Counted from the first letter of the stretch, positions 9,030-18,700 are shown. The stretch: 30,858 nt of DNA from Bacteroidota bacterium (GCA_013203755.1 JABMPI010000568.1:1-30858), one strand, 5' to 3'. Notes: generated from the sequence alone by a model not told the origin. Made by a program: numbers and translations.

Positions 9030-9071
9030 AAAAAGCACATATATCCTTAAAATTATTAAGAATATATGCAC
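9030..9071 (-). terminator. Rho-independent terminator after the Gfo/Idh gene
   Basis: A 16-bp stem (9035-9050 with 9056-9071, three G-U pairs when read as minus-strand RNA, loop of five) begins ten bases past the stop codon and is followed on the minus strand by TTTTT (9034-9030). It should separate the URO-D/DUF6807/ThuA/Gfo-Idh operon from susCD. Confidence 0.8.
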
Positions 9072-9080
9072 TATACTATT

Positions 9081-10457
9081 TTATCTTTTTACATACTCAG
9101 TTCCATAAGGATAACGTTGCGGACGACTTAACATTGAGTTTGCCAAATCGTTATCTAAGAATCTTTCTGCTTTTGGATCCCAGTTTAATACTCCCGGCAC
9201 TTTCATTGCAATGTGGCTAATTAAACAAACTGAACAAGCACGGTGACCAATTTCAATTGGAGTACATGGTTGTTTCCTGGTTTTGACAGAGTTTAACCAA
9301 TCGCCATGGTGTTCTTCGCTTCGGTATAAATTAATTTCATCTTTACCGATTTTCGATTGCAAAATTTTAGGATCGCTTGCATCTAATGCTTTTGCACTTC
9401 TGGCAAGATCTACAGGGTCACTGGCCGAAGCAACATAACTTCCTCTTGAAACAAATATCCATCCATCTTCTCCTTCATAACGGATTCCATTTGTGTAGCC
9501 TCCGCTTGTATAAACCGTAATATCGTTTGCATATTCATGTTTCACCATAAAGTCGCCATGTACATTGTGCAATCCTGCTTTAGGAAATTGTGCAATTGCT
9601 TCTACAGAAATTGGCCCGGTATATTCAGTATCCATTCCCCATGCAGCCGAATCGTAATGGTGTTGCCCCCAGCCGGTAATCATTCCTGCACCGTACTTTT
9701 CCAAACGTAACCAACCTGGTCTGCCATATCCTTTTTGAGGATGAACACCAATTTCGGTATAAGGAACTTCAGGAGTTGAACCCAACCACATGTCGTAATT
9801 TAGATTTTTAGGAACTGGCATTTCAGCAGCTTCCGGTCCTGCAGGATCTCCCGGCAAACCAATCTTTACGGTATGTAGTTTACCAATTCTGCCGTTGCGG
9901 ACCAATTCTGCAGCCACCCTAAATTGAGCAGAAGAACGTTGCTGTGTTCCCACTTGTAAAATTACACCGGTTTTGTGTACAATGTCACTCAAAGTCCTAC
10001 CCTCTGCAATGGTTAACGAAGTTGGTTTCTGAATGTAAATATCTTTCCCGGCTAAAGCAGCTTCAATAGCGGGTTGCGAATGCCAATGGTCAGGAGTACT
10101 GATCTGTACAGCATCAATGTCTTTATTCAAGAGCATTTCTCTGTAATCGCCATACATTTTTACATCTACCATATTATCGCTTCCATATTTTTTACTGTAA
10201 GTGCTTTCAACCAGTTTTTTACCATCAGCCATACGGTTGCTATCCAAATCGCAAACAGCAATCATTCTTGCCTGATCATACTTTAAGGTTTCCTGCATAT
10301 CGTGGCTACGGGCAATTCGCCCACAACCAATCTGACCAATATTAATTTTATTACTTGGAGCATTTGCACCAAATACCGACGACGGTACAATTGTTGGAAT
10401 AATCATTGCCCCGGCGGTTGTTGCTACTGTGTTTTTCAGAAAATTTCTTCGTTTCAT
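9081..10457 (-). CDS. Tat-exported Gfo/Idh/MocA family oxidoreductase
   Basis: A 458-residue NAD(P)-dependent sugar-type oxidoreductase. The start at 10457 is chosen over an upstream ATG (10532) that would overlap the preceding gene, because it places a Tat signal at the N-terminus: twin arginine in KRRNFLKNT (residues 3-4) and a hydrophobic stretch to about residue 30. The Rossmann fold shows IGQIGCGRIA (Gly41-x2-Gly44-x-Gly46) and Asp70; the family's Lys-Pro signature is Lys144-Pro145 (YIQKPTS), and a His-rich segment WGQHHYDSAAW follows in the catalytic half. Members oxidise or epimerise sugars, often through 3-keto intermediates; some Tat-exported relatives act as NAD-recycling glycosidases (GH109). 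Here it is the last gene of the operon, 19 bases after DUF6807, and is likely periplasmic. The exact substrate is unknown. Confidence 0.93.
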   Translation of the reverse strand: MKRRNFLKNTVATTAGAMIIPTIVPSSVFGANAPSNKINIGQIGCGRIARSHDMQETLKYDQARMIAVCDLDSNRMADGKKLVESTYSKKYGSDNMVDVKMYGDYREMLLNKDIDAVQISTPDHWHSQPAIEAALAGKDIYIQKPTSLTIAEGRTLSDIVHKTGVILQVGTQQRSSAQFRVAAELVRNGRIGKLHTVKIGLPGDPAGPEAAEMPVPKNLNYDMWLGSTPEVPYTEIGVHPQKGYGRPGWLRLEKYGAGMITGWGQHHYDSAAWGMDTEYTGPISVEAIAQFPKAGLHNVHGDFMVKHEYANDITVYTSGGYTNGIRYEGEDGWIFVSRGSYVASASDPVDLARSAKALDASDPKILQSKIGKDEINLYRSEEHHGDWLNSVKTRKQPCTPIEIGHRACSVCLISHIAMKVPGVLNWDPKAERFLDNDLANSMLSRPQRYPYGTEYVKR

Positions 10458-10476
10458 TAGAGTTGTATTATATGAT

Positions 10477-11370
10477 TTATTCAGATTTATATTTTTCAAA
10501 TTCTTTAGCAATTCCTGCTTCATTCTGATCACCGGAGTGAACGATTACGCGGTAGCGAAGAGTGATTGTATCTCCTTTTTTAAGGTCGGTTGTTTTTTCA
10601 TTTTCAGGCCAGTACATTGGTGTTGGCGAGAAAAATCCATAATCGCGGGTAAACCAGGGCGCTGGAAACCACTCGTTTGAAGGGTGTTGAATAATTGCCA
10701 TTCCTTCAGTTCCGCCCATTCTTTTTCCGTTGTAATCCATCCATGCCGAACGTTTTCCAAAAGTACCTTTTTCTCCGATTTCTCCTTCAGCGTTTATCAT
10801 TGTTCCTCCGTTGGTAACAGCAAGATCAGGATCCATTCGTCCACTAAATAACGAGTGATTTGTTTTATTAATGGTTACATCCAATAACATCTCCATAGTT
10901 ATGTCGAAATCAAGAATATATTTGTCTTTTGAAGGTGCAGTAACTGTAATTGTGCGTTTATCTTTTACAGGTGCATCTGCTCCGGGACGTCTCCAGATAC
11001 ATTCATTTTCAATAACGGCCCTTTCTCCGCCCGATTCCAAAACATCAGCACGTAACGAAATAATTTGTCCGCGTTCCAGTCCTTCTTGCCAGTAGTTTCC
11101 TCCGTTTACTTTGTCGCAGCCAAAAAACAACGAACTGTGGTGCGGATAGTTGGCATTCCTCATGGAAGTTACACTTGCTTTTGACGGACCATTTACCGGG
11201 AAAAAGAATGGATATTTTTCGTCTTCCGAAAGAATATAATTTGTTAGCAGATTTCCATCTAAACGAATCTCAATTTTATCTCCAACTTTTTCAGCCGTAA
11301 CTTTTGTTTGCGACCGGCCTTGAACTGCAACCAGAATAAGAACCAGTGCTATTGTGAGAATTTTATTCAT
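10477..11370 (-). CDS. Secreted DUF6807 (PmoA-like) family protein, short paralog
   Basis: A 297-residue protein with a signal peptide (residues 1-20, VAVQGRS-Q). The body matches the DUF6807 family, often annotated PmoA from a misleading methane-monooxygenase name: an N-terminal beta-rich part, the YPHHSSLFFG motif (His77-His78), NECIWRRPG, a YILDFDITMEMLLDVTI strand pair and a MAIIQHPSN...PWFTRDYGFFSPTP segment. No enzymatic activity is established for the family; its conserved His pair and beta-sandwich look like a carbohydrate-active fold. It shares the operon with a second, longer DUF6807 protein, so the two may act on related or successive substrates. It begins 25 bases after the ThuA gene. 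Confidence 0.9.
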   Translation of the reverse strand: MNKILTIALVLILVAVQGRSQTKVTAEKVGDKIEIRLDGNLLTNYILSEDEKYPFFFPVNGPSKASVTSMRNANYPHHSSLFFGCDKVNGGNYWQEGLERGQIISLRADVLESGGERAVIENECIWRRPGADAPVKDKRTITVTAPSKDKYILDFDITMEMLLDVTINKTNHSLFSGRMDPDLAVTNGGTMINAEGEIGEKGTFGKRSAWMDYNGKRMGGTEGMAIIQHPSNEWFPAPWFTRDYGFFSPTPMYWPENEKTTDLKKGDTITLRYRVIVHSGDQNEAGIAKEFEKYKSE

Positions 11371-11395
11371 TGTATAATATATTTATCTTTTAAAA

Positions 11396-12157
11396 TTAAT
11401 CAATTCCAAGAATCCAGAGAATTCCTCCCTTTAAATGTGCCCTAAAAGTTTCGTCTTTATAAAACTCAGGGTTATGTCCTAAAGCAGAATACCATTGTCT
11501 GCCACCTTCAAAATTATGACACCAGCAAAGCGGGAAGCTTTTATAAAATGTATCACCCGGGTATTCCGCTTTCCCTTTGTCTTCAATGGTTGTCATGTCT
11601 GCTGCCAGCAAAACATGAATGTCAGGATTTAATTGAAATGAATAATAACATTCATCTTCAATGGTCCAGCGTTTTGGAAGTGGCGCTGTTGATGGATGAT
11701 CTGCATCTATAACTACCACATCAAATTCCTGATAGGGGGCATGACGAATAAATTTTCCGCCAACTAAATTCCAGTACCATGGCCATTCTCTTTCTGTAGC
11801 ATTGGCAGAATGTAAGGCTGCAAAACCTTTTCCACTTCGGCAGAAATCCTGAAAAGCTTTCTTTTGTGCTTCCGTATCAAAACCTTCGTTGTTACTGTTT
11901 GAAAAATAAATGGCATCGTATTTTTTAAGATTTTCAGGAGTAAAAACGGAAGGATTATCAGAAACATCTGTTTTAATTCCCTCTTTTTCGCAAATTTCCT
12001 GAAGTGCTTTTACACTTGATGCAATGTTTTCGTGAACGTACCCTTCACCATTTTTGGTATAAATTAATATCTGCTTTCCTTTCACATTTACCCTCTTTGC
12101 ATTGGCAAACGAGAAAGTAAAAAGCACAATCAATAATAATCCGATAATTTTTTTCAT
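11396..12157 (-). CDS. Secreted ThuA domain-containing protein
   Basis: A 253-residue ThuA-like protein with a signal peptide (residues 1-20, ending SFANA). The flavodoxin-like glutamine-amidotransferase-type fold is recognisable: the KQILIYTKNGEGYVHENI first strand and helix, YDAIYFSNSN, GFAALHSANATEREWPWYWNLVGGKF around His116, the DHPSTAPLPKRWTIEDECYYSF segment (Asp168-Glu169) and the final SALGHNPEFYKDE...GILWILG. ThuA was named for trehalose utilisation, and ThuA with ThuB (a Gfo/Idh enzyme) takes part in 3-keto-disaccharide metabolism. Its presence here with a Gfo/Idh gene supports a redox route on a sugar. The export signal suggests that the chemistry is periplasmic. Confidence 0.93.
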   Translation of the reverse strand: MKKIIGLLLIVLFTFSFANAKRVNVKGKQILIYTKNGEGYVHENIASSVKALQEICEKEGIKTDVSDNPSVFTPENLKKYDAIYFSNSNNEGFDTEAQKKAFQDFCRSGKGFAALHSANATEREWPWYWNLVGGKFIRHAPYQEFDVVVIDADHPSTAPLPKRWTIEDECYYSFQLNPDIHVLLAADMTTIEDKGKAEYPGDTFYKSFPLCWCHNFEGGRQWYSALGHNPEFYKDETFRAHLKGGILWILGID

Positions 12158-12217
12158 GAATGTTCTTCTTAACTATTTTGAAATTTGTCTAATATCTTTT
12201 ATCTATAAATATTTTTT

Positions 12218-13465
12218 CTATTTAATGAATTCAACTTTCGGATTTGAAGCAAAACTGTTCCAGTACATTTCTGCTGTTTTTGCATCCATTTTTCCATCAA
12301 AAATAATCATTCTGTATTTTAATGTGTAATTCTGTTTCGGCTCCAGTTTCCAATCTTCATGGCGAATAGGAACAAATTCGAAATACATGTCGCCTCTTCC
12401 ACCATTGGCATCCAAAGGCCAAATCCGCATGGGCTCCGGGTGCATTCTGTTCGAAGGATGACTTAAAAACAAAATGCCTGAACGTCCTTCTTCTACTTCC
12501 GATTCTCCTTCAACCATACACCAACGGGCAAACGATCCGTCTGCATCAATCCGGGTTTTATTATCCGAAGTAAGAACTGTACAATTGTCTTTGTGCCACT
12601 TTTCTGTTGCACGCCAACCAATTCCTCCGCCATAACGATAAGCATCTAACATTATTCCTTTTTCCAGCGGACTATTTATTGAAGTAGTATAATCAACCAC
12701 CCAAACTTTTTCGCCTACATTCCACGCTCTCACATCTAAAATCTCATTCATTGCAATCTGGTCTTTCCCTTTTGCCCCAAAATCAATGTGTTGTTGTAAA
12801 GCCTGAAAACCACTAAATATTGCGCCTTCTGCCTCAGAAAGAAAACCTGCAAATTTTACAGTTCCTTCTCCGAGCAATAAATTCCAAAAATCAACTGCCC
12901 GATCATCGATATGCGTTTTTGTCCATGGCCCCCAAATTCCATAATGGTGATAATGATCTGGCGCTTGAATTCGCGACAGCACTTCGCCACCCGGAGAAGT
13001 TAAAGGGTGAATAAAACCCGACCGCTGGAAAAGTGGATCGACACCATCTGGAGGGAATGTAGTGGCAAACCGGTAATTTAAAATTGATTTGTTGTTTACC
13101 AATAAACTTAAATCTTTGTGATCTTTTTTTAATGTTACTTTCGATTGCCCCGAGACCTGTTTGTCTTCCAGTTTAAGAACAAAATTTCTTTCTGAACTTT
13201 TCTTTGAAACTCCTTCCAGAATAAACCACAGGCGAGCTGAATGTCCCGTTTCAATCTGGTTTGAAACTACAGTTTCTTTACTCCCCGATATTTCATACAA
13301 TACCAAACTCCCTTTATCTGTATTGTAATTAATTCCATCCAGTGAAATTGAAACCGGCGCATCAATTCTATCACTTTCTAACTGAACCGAAAATTTGGCC
13401 AAATCTTGCGCAACAATTTGTTGAGCAAAAAGAAAAACAATTAGGAATATTTTAAATCTCATCAT
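12218..13465 (-). CDS. Secreted DUF6807 (PmoA-like) family protein, long paralog
   Basis: A 415-residue protein if started at the ATG at 13465, which opens a good signal peptide (MMRFKIFLIVFLFAQQIVAQ); an upstream ATG at 13486 only adds seven polar residues. About residues 22-125 form an extra N-terminal beta domain not present in the short paralog. The DUF6807 part follows: YRFATTFPPDG, FIHPLTSPGGEVLSRIQ, the DHYHHYGIWGPW motif (His173-His174), RYGGGIGWRATEKW, WCMVEGE and LFLSHPSNRMHPEPMRIW. The His pair aligns with that of the shorter neighbour, supporting common descent. No function is proven for the family. It lies 24 bases after the URO-D-like gene and 60 bases before ThuA, so co-transcription is likely. 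Confidence 0.9.
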   Translation of the reverse strand: MMRFKIFLIVFLFAQQIVAQDLAKFSVQLESDRIDAPVSISLDGINYNTDKGSLVLYEISGSKETVVSNQIETGHSARLWFILEGVSKKSSERNFVLKLEDKQVSGQSKVTLKKDHKDLSLLVNNKSILNYRFATTFPPDGVDPLFQRSGFIHPLTSPGGEVLSRIQAPDHYHHYGIWGPWTKTHIDDRAVDFWNLLLGEGTVKFAGFLSEAEGAIFSGFQALQQHIDFGAKGKDQIAMNEILDVRAWNVGEKVWVVDYTTSINSPLEKGIMLDAYRYGGGIGWRATEKWHKDNCTVLTSDNKTRIDADGSFARWCMVEGESEVEEGRSGILFLSHPSNRMHPEPMRIWPLDANGGRGDMYFEFVPIRHEDWKLEPKQNYTLKYRMIIFDGKMDAKTAEMYWNSFASNPKVEFIK

Positions 13466-13489
13466 ACTTATTTTTGTTTTCAACACTAT

Positions 13490-14533
13490 TTACAATTTTG
13501 GAACTTCCTCGTCGATAGTTTCCTTAAACGCATTAATATTTTCGGTTGTTACATCATGTGGCATTCCGCCTCCACATGACCATATCACCCTATTTTTGTC
13601 ACCAAATTCACGAACCATTTTACGTGTTTCTTCACGAACCTGTTCCGGTGTTCCGGCAGCCAAGACATCTCTGGGAGGCAGGTTGCCAATTAATGCAATT
13701 TCCGGCCCGGCCAATTCTCTTATCTCTTTCATCGAATGTTCAAAACTAAAATTAAAAAGATCAACCCCCATCTCTTTTAAATAAGGAGTCGAAATTAAAC
13801 CTTGTGCATCGTTGTGAAAGAAATTCAACTTTGAATCAAATGCATTAAAAATCTGTTTAATATACGGAACTGCATATTCCCTACACTCTTCGTCGCCAAT
13901 AAAACCAACAATATCGTCCAGCAACAGAATTCCTTCAATAGACGGAAACATCTCCTTTTGATGTTGTACCCATTGAACAGTAAAATCAGTAATCGTTTTT
14001 AACAATTTATGGCTGTTTTCAGGATCCATCATAAATCCCATCATCAGTTCTGAAGTGCCCATTAAAAACGAAGCAATATTTAAGGGGCCACGTGCAACTG
14101 CAAATTTAATTTCGTGCCCCATATCCTGAATTGGTTTCTGGTAATTCACCAATCGTTGAATGAGAAAAGGTAAAAGTCCATCCGTTTTCGGATTAGGCAT
14201 TTTTATATTTCCAACTTCCGATATATCACTTATAATTTTATCGGCATGTGGCAAGCTATAATCATTCCAAACCATTTTAGCACCAAAAGCGGAGGGTTCG
14301 GAACACATCCCAAATTCAGACCAAAATCCTGGAAAAAAAATAGTGTCGGGGAAAGTCTCAATTGCCTTTTTATTGGTTTGAAACCAGGTTTCTTCAGATG
14401 AATAAAAATTCAGTGTTGAAACACCAGCCCAACCAGGAATCCATGGACTGTCGATAATGAATCCGGTTACTGGTTTATCTAAAATTTCGCCACGGACAGT
14501 TTTCAACAAGTTGTTCCATTGTTTGTTTGTCAT
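13490..14533 (-). CDS. Uroporphyrinogen decarboxylase (URO-D) family protein, methyltransferase-like
   Basis: A 347-residue cytoplasmic protein of the URO-D superfamily, first gene of the operon. The TIM-barrel pattern is clear, with IKFAVARGPLNIASFLMG, LLLDDIVGFIG, LNFFHNDAQ and the C-terminal EIALIGNLPPRDVLAAGTPEQV...IWSCGGGMPHDVTTENI, typical of the MtaA/MtbA-like corrinoid methyltransferase branch and not of heme-pathway HemE. In that branch zinc is held by His-x-Cys and a later Cys; here the first motif is His240-Asn-Asp242 and Cys320 remains, so metal binding may be altered. No corrinoid protein is encoded nearby. Similar URO-D genes occur in polysaccharide-degrading bacteria without known function. 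A role in removing methyl groups from a sugar or in another C-O/C-C cleavage is a guess. Confidence 0.85.
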   Translation of the reverse strand: MTNKQWNNLLKTVRGEILDKPVTGFIIDSPWIPGWAGVSTLNFYSSEETWFQTNKKAIETFPDTIFFPGFWSEFGMCSEPSAFGAKMVWNDYSLPHADKIISDISEVGNIKMPNPKTDGLLPFLIQRLVNYQKPIQDMGHEIKFAVARGPLNIASFLMGTSELMMGFMMDPENSHKLLKTITDFTVQWVQHQKEMFPSIEGILLLDDIVGFIGDEECREYAVPYIKQIFNAFDSKLNFFHNDAQGLISTPYLKEMGVDLFNFSFEHSMKEIRELAGPEIALIGNLPPRDVLAAGTPEQVREETRKMVREFGDKNRVIWSCGGGMPHDVTTENINAFKETIDEEVPKL

Positions 14534-14555
14534 GATCTGTATTAATGTTAGCCTA

Positions 14556-14563
14556 CAAATTTA
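14556..14563 (-). promoter_or_regulatory. Likely -7 box for the URO-D/DUF6807/ThuA/Gfo-Idh operon
   Basis: The minus strand reads TAAATTTG, a full TAnnTTTG match, 22 bases upstream of the URO-D ATG; transcription would begin near 14549 with a leader of about 15 nt. A TTG lies only 14 bases upstream, closer than usual. Between it and the AraC gene an 11-base palindrome ATCAC-c-GTGAT (14647-14657) could be an operator serving both divergent genes. Confidence 0.45.
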
Positions 14564-14735
14564 TATAGATTACACTTCAACCAGCAGTATTTAATTTGCA
14601 AGAGTTTGTACTTTATTAGCAAATTTTTATAATATTGGGGTCTGAAATCACCGTGATATTTAATGATATACAAACAGATCGTTAATAAAAGGGAGTTCCA
14701 ATATGATACTGTTGAAAATTTAAAATGATAAACAT

Positions 14736-15602
14736 ATGAAAATGATGCACGAACAGGTGGATTTCCCGGGTCGCTCCGCTGTAAAAGTAAAATGGCGCGA
14801 AATGCCTCACTTTACTTTTCCCTGGCATTTTCATAACGAAATAGAACTGCTTTATGTAATGGAAGGAATTGGCACAAGTTTCGTTGCCGATGATATTCAG
14901 AAATTCCAGGCAGGCGATTTGGTTTTGTTGGGAAGCAACCTGCCACATTTTTGGAGAAGCGATGAGTCGTACTTGAACGACAGTGGAACTTTGAAAGTCA
15001 AATACATAGTAATTCAGTTTCCTAGTGATTTTTTTAAAGAGCAAATCCTACACTGTCCTGAGTTTCATTTGATAGGCGAATTATTCGATCGCTCTTCAAG
15101 AGGCATTCGTTTTTCAAAAGAGATAACTAAAAAGGCATCAAAAAAAATTATTAAGGTTAATAAAGCAAAAGGGTTAAAACGCATTTTACTTTTGTTGGAA
15201 ACCTTGCAAATTCTGGCACAAACCGATGAATACAGATTATTGGCAGGCGAACTATATCACAATGAAAATCACAATTTTACAAGCAATCGACTAACCAAAG
15301 TCATGCACTATCTAAACACCAACTACCAGAAGAAAATTGAATTGGAAAAAGTGGCTGAAATTGCCAACTTACATCCTTCTGCATTTTGTAGATATTTCAA
15401 AGAAAAATCGGGCAAGTCGCTTTCTGAATTTGTAAACGACATGCGTATTAGTTATGCGTGCCGATTAATAACAGAAGGAAAAATGTCGGTTTCGCAGATC
15501 TGCTTTGAAAGTGGATTTAATAATTTATCTAATTTTAATCGCACATTTAAGAAGCATACAAAGTTTACACCTTCCAATTATTTTATGGAATTTAATAAAT
15601 AG
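14736..15602 (+). CDS. AraC family transcriptional regulator with cupin sensor domain
   Basis: A 288-residue DNA-binding regulator. The N-terminal half (about 20-140) is a cupin-like AraC ligand domain: PHFTFPWHFHNEIELLYVMEG with the His-x-His-Asn-Glu pattern, then FQAGDLVLLGSNLPHFW. The C-terminal 100 residues carry two helix-turn-helix units: IELEKVAEIANLHPSAFCRYFKEKSGKSLSEFVNDMRISYACRLI-type first helix pair, then SVSQICFESGFNNLSNFNRTFKKHTKFTPSNY, the classical AraC signature. It probably senses a sugar and controls the divergent minus-strand operon and/or the GH2 gene 99 bases downstream. No SD is seen before the ATG; a second ATG two codons further on is possible. Confidence 0.94.
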   Translation: MKMMHEQVDFPGRSAVKVKWREMPHFTFPWHFHNEIELLYVMEGIGTSFVADDIQKFQAGDLVLLGSNLPHFWRSDESYLNDSGTLKVKYIVIQFPSDFFKEQILHCPEFHLIGELFDRSSRGIRFSKEITKKASKKIIKVNKAKGLKRILLLLETLQILAQTDEYRLLAGELYHNENHNFTSNRLTKVMHYLNTNYQKKIELEKVAEIANLHPSAFCRYFKEKSGKSLSEFVNDMRISYACRLITEGKMSVSQICFESGFNNLSNFNRTFKKHTKFTPSNYFMEFNK

Positions 15603-15658
15603 TAGAATTCCCTTTTGGTTTTTTTGAAATAGATTCACACTACGTTTATTGTTTTTCT

Positions 15659-15666
15659 TAGATTTG
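15659..15666 (+). promoter_or_regulatory. Likely -7 box for the GH2 gene
   Basis: TAGATTTG on the plus strand matches TAnnTTTG in the 99-base gap between araC-like and GH2 genes. A start near 15673 would give a leader of about 29 nt before the ATG at 15702. No -33 TTTG at normal spacing is seen. It suggests the GH2 gene has its own promoter. Confidence 0.45.
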
Positions 15667-15701
15667 TTGAAAGGAAGTACTAAACCAATATACTAACAAA
15701 A

Positions 15702-18700
15702 ATGAACCGTTTCATCACACTGTTATTCATTTCCACTTTTTTAAATTTAATTGGTGTTGCACAAGAAGTTGAATTTAACAGCAACGATTGGGAAAACCCA
15801 GCTGTTTTTGAAAAGGGGCAAAATTTACCACATGCCTTTCATGTTCCCTTTTCATCAAAAAAGGAGGCGATTAAAAACGATATCAGCAAATGCGATAATT
15901 TCCAATCGTTAAATGGGCGATGGAAATTTAATTGGGTAGAAACACCCGAACAAGTTCCGGCAGATTTTTGGCTACCCGATTTTGATGTACAGGAATGGGA
16001 TGAAATTAAAGTCCCTTCAAATTGGCAAATGGAAGGATTTGGTCATCCTAAATTCCGCAACATTGCGCTTACTTTCGAAAGCGATCCGCCAAACATCCCC
16101 GATTATTACAATCCGGCGGGCTGTTACAAACGCAAATTCACTGTACCTGAAAGTTGGGAAAACAAAGAAATTATGCTTCGTTTCGAGGGGATTAAATCGG
16201 CCTCGTACATTTGGGTGAATGGGAAACGAGTTGGCTATAATCAGGGTGGTTTCGAACCTGCAGAGTTTAATGTTACGCCGTTTTCAGAAAAAGGTGAAAA
16301 CGATTTATCTGTTGAAGTAATACGCTTTTCCGATGGTTCGTATTTAGAAAACCAGGACATGTGGCGACTTTCGGGGATTTTCCGAGATGTAAAATTGTAC
16401 GCTCAACCCAAAACCTACATTCACGATTTTTATGTAGTAACCGATTTGGACAAAAATTATAAGAACGCAACTTTAACTGTTCAAACCGATATTCAGAATA
16501 CAAAAAACGATACCGCAATTTGTTTGTTGGAAATAGATGTTTTGGACGAAGAAAGACGCTCCATCTTAAAAGATGGAATTCAATCGATAAATTTTGAAGT
16601 GGATAGCAATTCAATTAAAAAAGTTACCATCTCTACTTTGGTTGTTGACCCTCCAAAATGGTCGGCAGAGTTTCCAAACTTGTACACTATTCTTTTTCAA
16701 TTGAAAGATGAGGATGGAAAAACCATTGAAGCATTCACTAAAAAAATCGGTTTCCGCGAGGTGGAATATAATAATAAAATTTTAACGGTTAACGGAGTGC
16801 CCGTAAAATTAAATGGGGTAAACAGTCACATGCACGATCCTGAACACGGGCAGACAGTTCCGCTGGAAACATTGGAAAAGGATTTGCTGATTATGAAGCA
16901 GTTCAATATTAATTGTGTGCGAACCTGCCACTATCCACCAACACCGGAATACATTGAATTGGCTAATGAATTGGGCATGTATATTTTTGATGAAGTTGGA
17001 GACGAGGCGCATAGTAATACTCAATTGTCTGCCAACCCTGCCTGGACAGAAATGTATAAAGATCGTTCACGAAAACTAGTTTACAGGGATAGAAATAATC
17101 CATCGGTAATTGTATGGAGTGCCGGAAACGAATCGGGTAGCGGTTTTAATATAAATAAGGTGATTAAAACCGGAAAAGCAATCGATCCAAGTCGCCCGGC
17201 ATGGATGTACGGCGGAAACAAATTTTACATTCCATTTGAAGATTTGGTTGGGCCGCGGTATTGGATTCCGCTGGATTATAAAAACCTGTCTGAAGGAAAA
17301 GTTCTATCTGAAAATGATTTGCGGGCTTCGTTTATGGACGAATATCTTGCAGCCACCGGAAACGGTCTGGGCGGAATGGATGAATACTGGGAGTTAATTT
17401 GGAAGCACCCCCGATTAACAGGAGGTGCCATTTGGGATTGGATTAGCCCGGGAATAAAAACACCGCGTTGGACTGTTCCAGATTTATCACCAAAGAAAAA
17501 CGATGGACAAATAATGGGTCGTCCGAAACTTGCCGAGGGTAAAAATGGCTGGGGGCTAAGATTTTCAGGTCACGATGATTGGGTGGAATTTTATCGCGAT
17601 CCAAGTTTGGATATAATAGGGAAAGAACTTTCTATTGGCTTTTGGGTGAAGCCATTTGAAATTCCTCAAGCCAATACATTTATTACAAAAGGGAAATTTC
17701 AATACGGGATTAGAATGAGTAATCCGGAGACTTTGGAATTTTATATTCATAGTGAGAAGCGAATTTCAGCACAAACAAAAGTTGAACCCAATTTTTACGA
17801 AAACTGGCACCACATTGCCGGAATTTACAATGGGAAAGAATTACAACTTTTTATGGATGACAAGTTGGTTGCAAAAACCAGGTTTGATGACAATATCAGT
17901 TCAACACCGTTCCCTCTTTGTATTGGTCGCGAAGCCGAATCGCAAGATCAAGGTGAATATTCTGGGAGAATGTCGAAAATGGTGATTGATGATGTAAAAG
18001 TGTTCGACAAAGCTGTTTCTGTTTCTACATTAAAAAGCAATACTAACGATGCTGTTCTTGATCTGGATTTTGAGACAGACAAAAAAGAGGGCGATTTTTA
18101 TGCCGTTGGGTTGGGTGGTAGAACTTATGGAATTGTTTGGCCTGACAGAGAAATACAACCTGAAATTTACCAGATAAAAAAATCGGGACAACCCATAAAA
18201 ATTGAAGCTATTGATATTGAAAATGGAGTGGTGAAAATTACGAACCGTCATCATTTTAAAAATTTAAATGAATTGAATGGAATTTGGGAGCTGAGCGTTA
18301 ATGGAGATACGATACAACGTGGATTTTTTGATATTAATTTACCTGCACAACAATCTGTAAGTGATACTATTCCTTTTCGGATGCCTCGAATAGAAGAAAA
18401 ATCAGAATGTATTCTGAAAATTTCGTTTGAGTTAAAGGATGATACAAAATGGGCTAAATTTGGTCATCAGATTGCCTGGGAACAATTTATTGTTCCAACT
18501 CCAATTTATTTCGAAGAAAAACCTGAGGATACAGGGAAAGTAACTACCACCGAAAAAGCAGAAGAAATTGTGATTTCAGGAGTGAATTTTAAATATGTAA
18601 TAAATAAAGAAACAGGCGAATTTTCTTCGATAGAATTTGATGGAACAGAATATTTGGAAGGCGGTCCAATCTTTAACGTTTGGCGTGCACCCATTGCAAA

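Larger units (their letters stand above)
8655..9080. other. 426-base AT-rich region upstream of SusC
   Basis: This region lies between the end of the Gfo/Idh gene and the SusC start. It holds the terminator of the oxidoreductase operon (9030-9071), a plus-strand TACTTTTG box (8801-8808) followed by a plus-strand terminator (8853-8881), and the unseen SusC promoter; I found no full TAnnTTTG match on the minus strand. A second plus-strand box TATATTTG lies at 8973-8980 with nothing evident downstream. No open reading frame of note. Confidence 0.6.

Noticed and set aside
9081..10532. Longer start for the Gfo/Idh protein at 10532
   Set aside because: It would overlap the preceding DUF6807 gene by 56 bases and bury the twin-arginine signal 25 residues inside.
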